Shown here one piece after another: positions 19,434 through 33,195 of a stretch of DNA of 64,000 nt. This stretch comes from Henckelia pumila (Eukaryota; Streptophyta; Magnoliopsida; Lamiales; Gesneriaceae): NCBI RefSeq assembly GCF_033568475.1, contig NC_133121.1, positions 132,464,375-132,528,374 on the forward strand, read 5' to 3'. The position numbers were made by a program, and so were the translations under genes. How positions within the stretch are numbered: the first letter of the stretch is position 1; the number at the start of each line of letters is the position of its first letter. Below the pieces are notes generated by a model, which saw nothing but the letters and a program-made list of their open reading frames with translations, was not told the DNA's origin and did not search any database.

Positions 19434-19605
19434 GCAAAAACTTCTATGAGACGGTCTCAAGGGTCATATCTATGAGACGGATTTTTAATATAGGTTATCC
19501 ATTAAAAAGTATTACAATTTATGTCAAAAGTATTACTTATTATTATAAATATGAGTAGAATTGACCCATTTCACAAATGAGACCGTCTCACAAGAGTGTT
19601 ACTCA
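19434..19605 (-). repeat. MITE-like element, GAGACGGTCTCA family, copy C (inverted)
   Basis: Reverse complement of copy B with high similarity across the whole length (roughly nine bases in ten by eye), starting AACTTCTATGAGACGG on the + strand and ending CACAAGAGTGTTAC. Confidence 0.8.
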
Positions 19606-19679
19606 AAGAAATATATCATATGAAATTGATTCGTGACAATTCACGTGAGTTCTTGTGTTGCTAAACTATAATATAAAAA

Positions 19680-19850
19680 GTAATACTCATGTGAGATCGT
19701 TTCATACTTAAGACGGATCAATCCTACCCATATTTACAATAATAAGTAATACTTTTGGCATAAAATATAGTAATTTTTAATGGGTGACCCAAATAGGAGA
19801 CATGTCTCACATAATTAACTCGTGAGACCGTCTCATGAGAGTGTTTGTCT
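19680..19850 (+). repeat. MITE-like element, GAGACGGTCTCA family, copy D
   Basis: Third full-length copy in 800 bp, in the same direction as copy B and more diverged (GAGATCGTTTCATACTTAAG at the left end). It ends 247 bp before the mutarotase start codon, so it lies in that gene's promoter. Confidence 0.75.
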
Positions 19851-20096
19851 AATATAAATTATATAATAACGAGTTCATAACAAAATCGAAAAATAAAGAA
19901 TTGACCAAGTCTTAAATGTCGCTGAAATCTAGTTTAAAAAATAAAATAAAAATATCGTCGTAATCTGATCACCGACTACGTTGGCAAAATGAATCCGAGT
20001 CCTTTCAGTATAAATCTCTTCCCCAACGTTGTTTCTTCCATCGATCACGTTCAAAGAAAACAAATTACAAGAAAAAGGAAGTCTTGAATCAAGTCA

Positions 20097-22855
20097 ATGG
20101 CAGAGGCCAAGATCTACGAACTTAACAATGGCTCTATGCAAGTCCATGTCTCCAATTTTGGCTGCACGATCACCTCCTTGTTGGTACCTGATAAAGAAGG
20201 TGATTTCACCTTCTAAATCATGAAGAAATAGTATAATTCCGGAAAAGATTGAGTGTGAATATCTGTTTACTGATGTTTTGTATTTGCATTTGAAGGGAAA
20301 TTGGCTGATGTTGTTCTGGGATTTGACACTCTGGAGCCATATTTGGTCAGTGCCTTTTTTATATCGATTTATTTATTTTTTTTAAAAAAAAAAACCCAAG
20401 TGATTTTAGTCTCGATCTTGTTGTTTTCATGTGAAAAAATTGAATCTTGGCGTGTTGTCGAGGGTAAATAAAGGTACCCATCGTCGTTCTTGCTTTGCTG
20501 GGACACTTAATTTCTGACATGGGATATGATTTTTTCGTGGGGCAGGAATCTTTATGGGTTGATTAATTTACTTTTCTGAATATGGTGTCTCCCCCTTTTA
20601 TGTCTATGTACAGAAAGGGGCTTCCCCTTACTTTGGGTGCATCGTGGGTCGGGTGGCAAACAGGATCAAAGCTGGGAAGTTTACTCTAAACGGTGCTGAG
20701 TACTCGTTACCTATTAACAATCCTCCGAACAGCCTCCATGGTACTCCTGTCTAAGTGTGTTTCAAAATCTTTTTGTGTTCCTGTGATTCTATTTCAAATG
20801 CATGTCTGTCATTAAATGTGGTCACGTAGAAGCGAGTGATTGCGATGGTGGCCCGAATCATTGTGCTACATTTTAGGACACCCTTGTACTTGTAAACCGA
20901 TAGCCGGAAAATATATATCCGGAAATGATTTCCACCATGTACACATTCATGTTAATTGGACATTGTAGGACAAAAACTAGCCGAGACCAACTCGACTTAA
21001 TTGTGGGGTTGTGAAATTCAATGTAGTAGCTGCTGATACTTGGTTGTAAAATTATAAGATTTGTTTTGTTGAATATTTTTTTAAGAACAGATGTGACTCT
21101 ATTTGTTATTGTTGTTGTTGCATACTTGCATATCTAGATTATACGTCATTATATATGTTAGTGCATCTGGCATCATTTCATTGTCTAGCCTTGAACATGC
21201 GCCTTAAATAACGATGATATGTCATGTGAAGTTGAGGTTTCTTGGGTGTGGGTTTTTGTTGATGTTGATTGTTGATGGATGTTTTTTGTTATTTTGTATT
21301 GACCTGCCTCACCTTGATGTTATCTTTAGAAAAGTAAAAATCTTTAAAGATTCCAGAATCAAATTCTCTGGATATAAAATATAATTATCAGTATTTTAAA
21401 GGAAGATAAATATTGTTATATTTCTTCACGAGTGAATGATGTGTATCTGAAGAAGAATTTTATATAACTAGAGTGTTGTTTTGCTTCATTATTTATATAG
21501 TTGGGCCATATTTGTCTCACATATGGTAAATTGATTCTTACTTATAAAAATAAAAGGAAAAATTGTTATTCTTTACAAGTAGTCTTCCTTTCAGTCTTCA
21601 GATCTCATCTGTTTACTTGTATGATATCAGATTGATTGGAGATGTGGGAAGAGAGAAAACTTCTGTAAAAGTTCACCATGATGCATGACCTTTCAGCTTC
21701 TTAATTAAGATTACACATTAAGCAATAATGCACAAATGTTAATTACGAATCATTTTGTTCACAGTTTCACTTCATGCATGACCAGAAACTACGTCTTTTA
21801 TGTTTGCTTGCTGGCCTTTATTTTGGTGCTAATGGATATGGCATAGTATGGCTGTATGATAGAGATTATATGATGATAATAAATCTAAGAGGAAGGAAGT
21901 GCATTGTATTTTCATAGCAGATGAGGCTGCATCTATCATTCTTTGGAATGACAACTAATCTGTATCTAGAAGGCCATGTGATTCCTTAAAGATTCCAATT
22001 TTCTAACACCGTCTTTGTATAATCTTTTGAACCTTATCTCTCGAAGGTGGGCTCAAGGGATACGACAAGGTTATTTGGGATGTCGTGGAGCATAAGCAGG
22101 GTGATAATCCATCAATTACCTTCAAATACAAGAGTTGGGATGGAGAGGAAGGTAACCCCTGTATTTTGTTTTGGCTCACAGAACTAATGTGTATACTGAT
22201 ACTACCGTTTCTTTTGTTTATTTTTATTGCAGGCTATCCAGGTGATGTTTCTCTCACTGCGACTTACACACTTACTTCCAAGACTACACTGAGACTCGAC
22301 ATGGAAGCCGTGCCGGAAAACAAGCCAACACCGATCAATTTGGCTCAGCACACCTATTGGAATCTGGCAGGCCACAATTCTGGTAACATTCTTGATCACA
22401 CCATACAAATATATGCGAATCATCTTACTCCGGTGGATCAACACACTATTCCGACCGGGGAGATCATTCCCGTCAAAGGCACTCCATTTGACTTTACAAC
22501 TGAAAATAAGATCGGTAGCCGTATCCACGATGTTGGGATGGGATACGACCATAACTATGTCCTTGACTGTGGAGAAGAAAAATTGGGATTGAAGCATGCG
22601 GCAAAACTGAAGGATCCCATTAGCTCGAGGACTTTAAATTTGTGGACTAGTGCTCCTGGTATGCAATTTTACACTGCAAATTATGTTAATGGACTCACCG
22701 GCAAAGGTGGTGCAGTGTATAATAAACATGCTGCTGCGTGTCTCGAAACTCAAGGGTTTCCAAATGCCATCAACCAACAAAACTTCCCCTCAGTGGTTGT
22801 TCAGCCACGCGAGAAATACCAGCACAGCATGTTGTTCGAGTTCTCCACCGAGTAA
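20097..22855 (+). CDS. GALM: Galactose mutarotase (aldose 1-epimerase)
   Basis: Five exons: 20097-20199, 20296-20345, 20614-20740, 22047-22151 and 22233-22855; 335 residues, the usual plant length. The enzyme interconverts alpha and beta anomers of aldoses such as galactose. Recognisable parts are VGRVANRIKAGKF (about 62-74), the substrate and catalytic histidines His93 (NSLHGG) and His168 (QHTYWNLAGH), Asp234 (YDHNYVL) and the general base Glu300 (CLETQGFPNA). All expected active-site residues are present, so the protein looks functional. There is no clear signal peptide, suggesting a cytosolic enzyme. Intron 3 (20741-22046) is long and holds nothing I recognise. The gene is the expected neighbour of SURF1 and the At3g17950-like gene in Arabidopsis (At3g17940). 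Confidence 0.95.
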
Positions 22856-24173
22856 GATCGGACTCTTTCGGGTAAATATAGTTTTTTTATGAGAATAATT
22901 AGGACTGGAGCTATGTTAGGAGTCATCAATGAACATCTGAAACTTGCATATTTCCTAAAAGGTTTTCAAATTTCCTTCATTTTGTTCCTGGATGAGCTCT
23001 TGCGTGCTTCGGTATCATTGTTTCTTGGATTCTTGAATTGCTAGGATAATGAGAACGTTGATTCTGGGGTATAATCTTTTAAATTATCACGCGTTACAGT
23101 TATACAATAATTTATTTGTGCCATAAATTTTCGGTTCGGAGTTCCGTATTCATAAATAATAATGCATGGAATTCCATATTCCTGAAATACTCGTACCTTT
23201 ACACGAATACCAAGTATATATGCACACAACACGTGAGAGAAGTGGTATTATTATCAAGTTTCTCATTGCCCCAACCTCATCATTCAAATGAAACAAAGCC
23301 TCAAATGAAGAGCAATTTTATTAGCAGCCAATCATAAGTTATAATCACAATCATGGTATAGCGTAAATTTGTCTGAAAAAATAACAAGATTTCACTATTC
23401 AGCTACTGAATATAACTCAGGTCTTTAGGCACTGTTACTGGAAGAGGACTCCAACTCCCACCACAATCGACATCCATTGGGGAAAAAAAACTCATCAGGT
23501 AAAGTAAAACGCCCCAGAAGAAAAACTGTTCCTACTCCAATGACCGCCCTCCGGAATTTGCCGGAAGGTAAAATATATGTAAGGAAAACACCAGAATCGT
23601 CACTTCGAGTACAGAACATCGTCATGGTTACCTGCAAATTTTTGTGGCACTCTTGCTTAAAGAAGTTATGTTGATCAATCGCAACGCAGTTATATTCGGA
23701 GTGTCAATTAAATTAACCGCAACCACAAAAGAAAAAAAGTGATTACATTTGAAATTCCTTTTAGACTCTAGTTACTTGGAAACTACAAAGCAAGTCAGTA
23801 ATATTCTTGGATCCTTTTGGATTGAAGAAGCCTTACAAGATCGTCACTTCAAATAATTTGAAAGTAATTTTAAATTCATAACATGTAAAAATCAACAAGT
23901 ATACCTCGCAATCACACGGGAAAAAGCTATCTTGTCATTGTCATGCTAAACACTGATAAGCTTATAAGATCTAAAAATATTAACTATCATACCTTAAATA
24001 TGGCCAAAATAGGCAATAGCCTAAGAAAAATTTTAACCACGATTTCTCGATGTCTAAGAGACATTTGACAGGAATCAATGACAATAAACACACACAAGGC
24101 ATCAACAGAAAGCTACAAAAGTTAGGGGTACTGCTTGAAATGGAACATAATCTAACCTAGTGATAAAATTGTT
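22856..24173. other. Intergenic between convergent mutarotase and eRF3, with an unassigned minus-strand frame
   Basis: The stretch holds the 3' untranslated regions of both genes. On the - strand a 70-codon frame (23637-23425, MQVTMTMFCTRSDDSG to LESSSSNSA) follows a plausible acceptor TTTGCAG. I do not recognise it. It could be a spliced 3' untranslated exon of eRF3, a small unknown gene or chance. Confidence 0.4.
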
Positions 24174-27100
24174 TTATGCACCATCAGCTGTAATAAGAGC
24201 TGTTACTTTACCCACAGCAACAGTTTTCCCTGTCAGAAAAGAATTGTAAGGAAACTTAACAAGGTTGAGCTACTCGAGTAGCAGCATCAGAGAATAATAA
24301 TTTACACAAAGCCAAATGTTTTTTCAACCTTCAGTGCGAAGAGTGAACCGTCCAAGTTGAGGAAAATCAGAGAATTTCTCAATACATATCAAGTTATTCA
24401 CCTGAGGGCAAAAATGTAGCAACACAAATTATGTCAATCCCCTAAATACAAAATTCAGTAGAGAACTATAATACCAAGATTAGGAACAATATTAAACATA
24501 TCAGATAGCACATAAATCATATGTCAATCACCTTTATTAAGCCTGCACGTCTCATATAATTCGATAGATCGGTTCAACTCAGATTAAAAGAATTTTAGAA
24601 AGAAACTAATACATTTTTAAAATAAACTAACACCACGTAAAAGTATTATCACAAGAAAAAATGTGAAACTATGTTAACCTGAATGTGGCATACAACAACT
24701 GCACCATTCTTCACGAAAAGAGGTTTTCTTTTCATAGGTTTTTTAGTTTTGGGATCAACCTGTTGCGTCAAGTCAACAATCTCACACTCCTCCACAACTG
24801 CATGGATGTGCAAAACAGCCTTGTATCCAGCAGTAAAAATTGCCTAACATGAGAAACATACCTCTTTAGATACGATGACGTTATATCCGAGTAAATAGAT
24901 GGATAGAAAAGCAAGTAAATAAATGAACAGCAAATATGCACATGAAAAGACAGACAAGTATGCACATGAATACGCAGACAAGTATGCAAATGAAAAGATT
25001 AAGAGAACGAAAACATAGATAAATAGATCAAAGAGAAAAAACCATACATTGTCGAGCAACTCCAGAATCTGCAACTGGGCAACAAATTCAGAAACAGCAG
25101 CCATTTGCTTCACTGTAAACACAATCAAATAATTTTGGTTAAAAACACATAAAGCAACAAAACTCACAAGCTTGAGAATTAAGCAACCAAATGCAGTACA
25201 TGGAGCCAACATTTCCACCCATTGAACTCATTCAGACATACATATATATAATATATTTTATAAGAGTGAGACTAATAATTATCAACATTAATAGAATCAC
25301 TATAATTGAACTCAGACAGGAACACGGTCTATGTTCCGAGAGTCTCTCTCCTTTAACTAGTAAATAATGACCATGACAATTTCTAAAGGAGCTACCTCAT
25401 CGATATTTAGAAACTTTGTACAAGATTTTCTGTACAAAGCTCTTGAAATGCATGTTATATTTGCAAATTGTAAACCAAAAAAGGGAAAGAAGAGATCAAA
25501 GCACAACACAAAGAGTAAAGACTCTGGATGATCAACAAATGAGAACTTCAATTCATACATTCAAATCCGATGGTCTTCATCCCAATAGAGCAATGCAACA
25601 GATCCCCCCAATTTGTGTAGTACAAATCACAACACAGGTATAATACGCAAAAGGATACTTCATTGAGTAATAGATGAAATTCGGGAGAATATACATACTT
25701 TACCTACCAGTGCCACATAAGACAAAACCAGAAAGGATATCCTCTTCCTCAATCCCAGAAACCCTGACTCGCAAATTTTCACCAGGTCCTGCACGACCAA
25801 CTTTATCTTCATCACAGAAGATGGCTAGAACCTTCACCTGTACCTGAAAATTATCAAAGCACAAGATTTAACCCCAAATCGATTCATGCATTCATATAAT
25901 AAAAATTTCGTGCAAGGACAAAAGGTAAGGGGTAAAAACACCTTATTTGGCATGATCAACAAACTATCGCCTTCACGAATACTCCCGGATTCTACTTTGC
26001 CCATAACAACAGTTCCCATGTCTTTGAATTTGTCAATAATGGGCATTCTATCACACAACAAGCAGTCAAGCACATAAAATTAGGCTGAAAAGTGTGTATG
26101 GCGTGATTACTTTCCCAGGTAAATCGAGAACAAAAGTAGCAACTTATAATTTTCATCTAACGAGATAACCAAAGAAGACAGAGGAATAATAGAAATGATT
26201 ATATTCTACCTGAATGGACCTTTTGGATCAAGTGCAGGGACTTCAACACCATCAAGAGCTTCAAAAAGATATGGACCCGTCCACCATGGGCAGACATTTC
26301 TGTCGACTCTTGTCTTCATATTTGTACCCATAAGACCAGATATGGGAAGAAATTGTACATCTGAAACCAAAGACAAAAATATAAAAGAACTTATGATCAA
26401 TACATTAATAAGGATACCAATAGATAATATTTATGATGAATTCATTATTTAGTAGAGCATCTGCTCACATTGAACATCATTTTAAAATTCTTTCCTGAGA
26501 AAAGGCTTCTCGTTATATGAAGTCTTTAAATCAACATGGCAATTCAACATTGATTTCAGGCTATAACACATGGATACGAACAAGGACATGTACAAACACA
26601 GACATGGACAACACACAAGATGGCGACATGGATTTTTAAAAAGTCGAGTACATGAGAGCAAATTGTGGGCACATATATATTCGTATTATGCATGCATGCA
26701 TATTGCACATAAAGGTTTGTAAATTACTGAATATGAAAATAAAACCAATTATATTATATTATATAAAGTAAAAGTATCACAATTAAAAAAGATAAGTGTT
26801 GTGAATATATTTTAAGACACCAAATCCATCTCATTTTAAAATTAATATTATAGTCCAGTAAATAATAAATTCACTAATAAATTGAAAGACAATGATTTAT
26901 TCAGTTTTAAAATTGAAAAAAATTTCAAGCATAAGAAAAGATTCACTAAAAATGAATGTGTTTTGACTTTTTGGCCTAAAATTTTAAGAAATATTATAAT
27001 TTATGGGAAAGTCCCTTGGCATGTCCCACACACATTTGTGCCACGTCAAAGATGTTTCTATTTTTCAGGTGTATCCAACCTGGCATGGGCCAATAATTTT

Positions 27101-30100
27101 AAATGTTTGTGGATCATGAGTCAATTATTTTAAATGCATGTGGATCATATGTTTAAGGTAACACACGAGTCATATCCCGAGGAGTGAAGTCGAATTCTAT
27201 TATACTGAGAACGTACATGGCCTCATTTCTATAAAAAAAATTTCTCGCCACTTAGCTTCATGGTTCCGACAAGGAACCAAATTAGTCTAGTGAGTTCAAG
27301 TTCAATTGTTAAGAACATAGTGACAGGACTCGATAACAAACACTGAAACACACACTAGTAAAATAAACAAATCAAAACACAGTGTCAATCTGATGCTCCA
27401 AGCCAACAAGGAATTTACCTTTCTTCACATTGTAACCTGAAGACTTCAGAAATGGTGACATTTTTGACTCAATCTCATCATATCTGCAATTACACAACAG
27501 CATCAACACAACTACGCAAGGAAAATATTAAATACAGGATTTTCAGATGCTTGCTCAACTCTCAGAAAAAGGCACCTCTCTTTTGACCAGTTCACAGTAT
27601 GATCATCCATTTTGTTCACAACAACAAGAAGCTTCGAAACACCCAAAGTTTTGGCTAATTGGACATGTTCGCGTGTCTGTCCACCTCTCTCATAACCAGT
27701 TTCAAATTCTCCCTTCCTGGCAGAAATTACCTGTGATCATAAGATGATTAAATGGAAGAGAAGAAGTCAAAATCTGACCAAGTAAAGCATAAAGTTCAAC
27801 ATTTATAGGTGTACTTACCAGTACACCTATATCAGCCTGAGATGCTCCACTAATCATGTTAGGTACATAGCTCTTGTGACCCTGAAGTACCAAAGTTTAA
27901 AAACAAATGTGCTACACAAGAAGTGCAGATAAATCAACTGGTGCGTAAAATGGTAACAAAATTGTCTAATGAAGTATATTCATTGAATGCCATATATAAT
28001 GTAACTTTAAAAGATTTATGTCAAGATCCAATGCATTTCCAATCTCCCTCAAGAATGAATATAAAAAATTTCACGTCAGAAATCAAGATCAATTTATAAC
28101 AGGTGCGATCAATTTAAAGCTTTAACAATATAAATATAAAAATATCAAATATGTAATCGAAATTTATTACAACTGCAGAACTTCTACAAGAGAAATCGCA
28201 AAGCAATGAATAAAAGGAAAATAGAAATTACCGGGGCATCCAATATTGTAAATCTGGTAGTTTCCGTTTCAAAGGAAGCTCGACCAACTTCAACTGTTTT
28301 TCCCTACAAAAGACAAAATAGGGCCACAAGCCACTCATCTCTTCACACATTCAAATGCATTTGGTGGACAAATATCGCCAGGCATCACTCAGTAACCAAA
28401 GCCACAGATAAGTACCTTAACCCTCTCTTCTTCATTTGTGTCCATGATATAAGCCATGTACCTAGTTTTTTGGAAAAAGCAAAGGAAATCACAAAAACAG
28501 AAGCTAGATTAAGCAATGTTATCTAACAGGGAGTTGAACGACTGCAAAAATTATCCCACCAGCACGAAAGAAGTGCAAAAAATTTGAACAAATGGTTTAG
28601 AGTATCTATTTATAGATCTGAGGTCGGAAAAACCCTTCCAATATGTTTGGGAATTAATAAAAGATTGATGACGAAAGGACTTAGGGGAATGCAGAAACAA
28701 GACACTAAGAGGGGAGCAAGCAAAAATTCATTAGAATTTTGCCTTCCGCCTACTTTCACTACAGAAATTTAGCACAAATTTTAAAACATTTTTTGTAAGA
28801 AATTCGAAGGTGGTATTCGGACAGGCCACAGGGTCTTCATAAGCTGATCAATGTGAAGTGAATTTGACTCACAATTACAGAAAATGTGAATGAAGTAATG
28901 ACTCGTTGAAAACAGCATAGGGAAAAAAATATGATTGTGTAATACTTTGAATAGATTTGAAGTAGAAAATTATATGTTGGTTGCAATTTTTTTTTCTAAA
29001 AAAGCAATACTCAAAACAGTTCAAAGGTTCAAGAGAGCAGGAAAATGTATGATACAACATTACATCCCTAGATGATATCGCATATAAAGCAACCTATTAT
29101 AATGATGACAGCAACAGATTAGATGAAGCCCATCACTACTGCACCGTTACGATAGAGATGCGTCTAACTTTCTAAGACACAAACAAAATTAATTACTCAT
29201 GAACATCATTGCAGCTGATGAAGCTGAAGTTCAAATATGAGGCTTCTGTTATGCTACACGAGGTGTTAAAACTTAAAAGTAGCAATTTCTCTGTAAATAC
29301 TCATGAGCATTTTGAACCAACATCAGTTGTAACATTTCCAAGCAGCATATGAAGCAAGTTAACACTCACCAACTCTCTCTACTTTTATCCTTTGCCTCTT
29401 TCTCATACTTCTGAATAGTTCGGTCATCGACTTGTCCACTGAGAAACAGTATTTGCCCTCCAGTTGTTGACTTGCCAGCATCTGCAGACACGATGAATAA
29501 TATTGCTCATCATGACAAACTATGATTATTGATATGTTAAAGAGCAGCAACAATCCAATCAGAACCCAAGTTCGAGGGTTCCATTCCCTTCCTGTGCTAT
29601 TTGAAACCCAATGAAGAGAAAGCAATGAAATATTGAGTAGTTTTATAGCAGTACCGGTAACCAAAACCCAAAGAAAATGATAATAACAATAAAAGAGATG
29701 GCATCAGAACTGCAAGCCAGAGCATATCAACAATTAACACACTAAGGTAGCCCATGTTCTCCCAGTCAGAGCACATTTGGAAGGAAAATTTCATATTATG
29801 ATAAATACAACAATTCACATGGATCTCTTAATTGAAGAAAAATTCACTAACCAACATGGCCAATGAATACAACATTCAAATGTCTCTTTGTATTAGCCAC
29901 CTCATCCAAAACATCCTCTGGAGCAGAGATTTCTTTTTCTTTGACTGAACAGACCAATCAAAAGTCAAATATAAATTACATCCTCAAAATAAACTTAACT
30001 TTAAAAATGAAGAATCGCCTTCAATGTAGAATTCACTCAAAAACAGTACCTATAACAATAAAATAAAATCACAGAGACCTTTCATGGTATGGGAATTCGA

Positions 30101-31960
30101 AGCAAACACAACCCAAAAAAAAAAAGATTCCGGATGCAAAAGGGCAATAATTTCGCTTAAGGCAGGATTAGTGGTGTTTTAACAAATTATTATAGTTTTA
30201 TTTTGTTATCTCTAATATGCAATAAAGTGGAGAACTAATTAATCTAAGGTAAAATGTTTTTTATCGTCAAGTTTATAACATTTAATTACAGAGAGACCGA
30301 CCTTTTATCAGGCCTTGTTCTTGCTTATAGGGGCATTAATTTGACGTTATGGTGGTGGGATTAGGAGTTGTTGATGGGTTATTATTATATCATATTATCA
30401 AATGATAGGTTAGTAGTTATGTTAGTTATGTGTGAAAATTCACTATTAGCATAAACAATTTATTCTCTCAAAAAAATATACTTTAAAATGCGAGTAAATT
30501 AAATAAACAAAAATAAGGTGAGAACAAAACATAAAAATGGCAATTTATAAATATAAAACTGGATATAGAAAAGTGATCAAAAGGTGATTATTTAAGCCAT
30601 TATCTCTTGATGCGGATGTATATTTTTATATTTAAGCTTTTTATAATAAAAACAGAACAAACCAAGCGAGGATTACGCGACTAAGTTCACTTGCAAGGCA
30701 TTGCGGGGACACAATGCTGATAAAACACTAGATTCAGTAATTACCTACTTTCAGATACGTCTCTTCGCTCTTCTTGCAATGGTTTGGAGTCTGTACACGT
30801 TGCACTGGCCAAACCTAAATCCATCATCAAAATGAGCTCTTTTTTATAGACGATAAATTCGAGAATCGAGATCAACAAATTATAAACCTTATTCTTTTGA
30901 TACTAAATTGCCATGTGTATATGCATTATATGCATCGAAGATAAAAGTGATAAAAAAATAATTTTTGGGTACACATGAGAATCTCCAGGTGATCTATTCA
31001 GTTTCTTATCATGGTTATAAAGCAGCATATAGTGAAGCCCAATATGAGTTCTCCTCTCAAAAATGGCAGGTGTCAGATGTAGATGATTAAAAATAGAAAT
31101 TCACTAAAAAGAATCCTTGTGACATAATCCTCAATCTCCAAGCATAAATCACAAAGACGTGTCATACAGTGCTACCAAAACAACATAAAATCGGGATAAA
31201 AAAATTCCTCCGATCTATACTAAGCACATCATATGTGACTTCCCCACCTTTATCCACCTCCGGATTCACTTCTATGTCAAGCTTTTCATCTTCCTTGTCA
31301 GCGACAACAGTATCTTCTGCAAGCAAAAAATTTCAACCTCCCAAAAATTACAGTGACAACAACAATACTCTATTGTATACTACAAACAATAACGCACAGA
31401 TTCTGATGGATACAAGGAATTTGATTTGAAAAAGATAGTTGCTAATCCTCTAATAAAAGAATATACAGATTCTTGAATGAGTGATCGTAATTTTTGTTTT
31501 GTTAACACATTAGCAAGTCTCAGAACCATGAAATAAAGCAAAGGTTTTCAAATTCACGGCAAACTAGCCAAAGTTCTTAATCAAAACACAGACTTTTCGA
31601 TGAAACACACGGAGAATAAAAGTAATAATCATAAAAAACTTCACTTTTTAACTTCTGAGAAGTTAAACAATAAAATTACACGGAGTAAAAAATTAAACGA
31701 CTATCATACCAGATGAATCAAGCTGCAACGCCTTGATATCCTCCTCGATATCTATATCAGTTAACAACACAAAACAAAACAGCAACTAAATAATGAGGCG
31801 ATGTAAAAAAAAATCACATATCACAAATATCGACACATATAACTTCAAAAAAAAAAAAAACACCCTCCATTACTATCAATCAGATGAATTACAAGGGAAA
31901 GTGATAAAAAAATGTAAAGTGAAAATGAATCGAAAAAACAAAAAACAAAAACAAACCCAT
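24174..31960 (-). CDS. eRF3: Eukaryotic peptide chain release factor eRF3, GTPase subunit
   Basis: Seventeen exons: 31960-31957, 31751-31710, 31316-31248, 29944-29852, 29481-29370, 28461-28416, 28303-28232, 27881-27819, 27730-27576, 27483-27419, 26360-26210, 26047-25942, 25843-25708, 25112-25048, 24843-24679, 24401-24329 and 24229-24174; 490 residues. eRF3 is the GTPase that works with eRF1 in translation termination. A short acidic N-terminus ([15 protein letters not shown]) precedes an EF1A-like core: G1 GHVDAGKS (67-74), G3 DAPGH (144-148), G4 NKMD (206-209), then domains II and III with [13 protein letters not shown] and [16 protein letters not shown]. Intact motifs suggest an active enzyme. 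The start codon lies in a first exon with only four coding bases. HBS1 is the nearest relative, but the C-terminal domain matches Arabidopsis At1g18070, which is also next to MIR159b and RACK1A. Confidence 0.95.
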
Positions 31961-32737
31961 CAAGTAAAATTCGGGTGGCCGACAAGGGTTTCAGATGCGG
32001 CGGTGATCTTGAGCAGTGGCCGTCGTTTTGGGCTGCAAGCCGCGGCGATAACGATATTACAAGTGATTTCGAGTTTCGATCGACACAAATTTTGTATTTG
32101 ATTTAGACACCGTGGCTAATTTCATTTTTTTCACTTATACTTTAATTTAATTTAATTTAATTTAATTTAATTTAATTTAAATATAAATATAATGTTGTCA
32201 ATATATTTTAGTATTGCGTGATTTATTTATCTATTTATTCAGTGTTATAAATATGTAATTATAACAATATAACTTATATATAAAGATAAAAATCTCAATC
32301 ATTATATTTATATATTTATAAATATTTATCGTAAATATACTTGAGTATATAATTTTTTTATTGATATATGTGTGTGTGTGTTGGTAATGATTTATAACAT
32401 TTTTTTATACAACGAGTATAACATATTTATTATAATATTTAAATCAATATAAATTTATGCTTACAATTTTAATGAATAAAATAAATTTAAAATAAATAGC
32501 CGTGCCAGTATGTGTGTATATATGTACATCCTATGCCTAATCTGTGTTATTTTCCAATGAATTTCCTCAACCAATCTATGTGGGTTTTCAGACTCTTTGG
32601 ATTGTGACATGGAATAATGTATTTAAAGATCCCAAAATCTCATCCGTCTTTATCAAATTTGAATATTTGAAAATATCGTACGTTGTACGTATATACGTTG
32701 AATTACGTGACTCGAATTGGAAGAAAATAAAAGGAGT
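31961..32737. other. eRF3 leader and promoter side, with (TTTAA)n
   Basis: The first 140 bp are relatively G+C-rich and should hold the eRF3 leader. A (TTTAA)8 microsatellite lies at 32141-32180, followed by AT-rich DNA without a recognisable gene. Confidence 0.55.
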
Positions 32738-32738
32738 A

Positions 32739-32905
32739 AGGTTAATGTGAGATGGTCTCATCCGTGAGACGGATCAATCCTACTCATATTTATAATAATA
32801 AATAATACTTTTGGCATAAAAAATAATACTTTTTAATGAATAATCCATATAAGAGACCCGTCTCAAAAAAATGATCATTAAGACCGTTTCATAAGAGTTT
32901 TTGTC
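32739..32905 (+). repeat. MITE-like element, GAGACGGTCTCA family, copy E
   Basis: Full-length copy, from TGAGATGGTCTCATCCGTGA to AGACCGTTTCATAAGAG, with the same AT-rich interior as the other copies. Confidence 0.75.
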
Positions 32906-33030
32906 AAATAAAAGGCAATGAAATGGCTTAAAGCCTTCAACCCTAGTTTTTCAGTTTTTACATGGATTAGTGTGACTAGTTTAAAAATCCAATATCTAAC
33001 TATATGATTCAGTAATGGGTAATTTACACT

Positions 33031-33195
33031 GGGTTTTGGTACACTAACTTTGCATTTTTTGTGTTTTTTGGTCCAACTGCATACGTGTCAGCTTCTGATT
33101 GGTCCACGTCATCATTTTGGACCAATCAGAAGTTGACATGTATGCAATTGGACCAAAAAACACAAAAAAATGCAAATTTATTGTTCCAAAACCCA
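33031..33195. repeat. Foldback MITE with ~75-bp arms
   Basis: The left arm (GGGTTTTGGTACACTAAC on through TGATTGGTCC) is an inverted copy of the right arm (GGACCAATCAGAAG on through CCAAAACCC) around a short loop at about 33107-33120. Arms match almost throughout. Such foldbacks are non-autonomous DNA transposons and are common small-RNA sources. Confidence 0.75.

Noticed and set aside
26580-26700. Repeated ACATGGACA-like words in an eRF3 intron
   Set aside because: Short, irregular and without ends or period; treated as ordinary intron.
30745-30814. Possible extra eRF3 exon with acceptor GATTTAG and donor AG|GTAATT
   Set aside because: Its phase does not fit the preceding exon's donor at 31248, whereas joining 31248 directly to 29944 keeps frame and matches eRF3 sequence of other plants.
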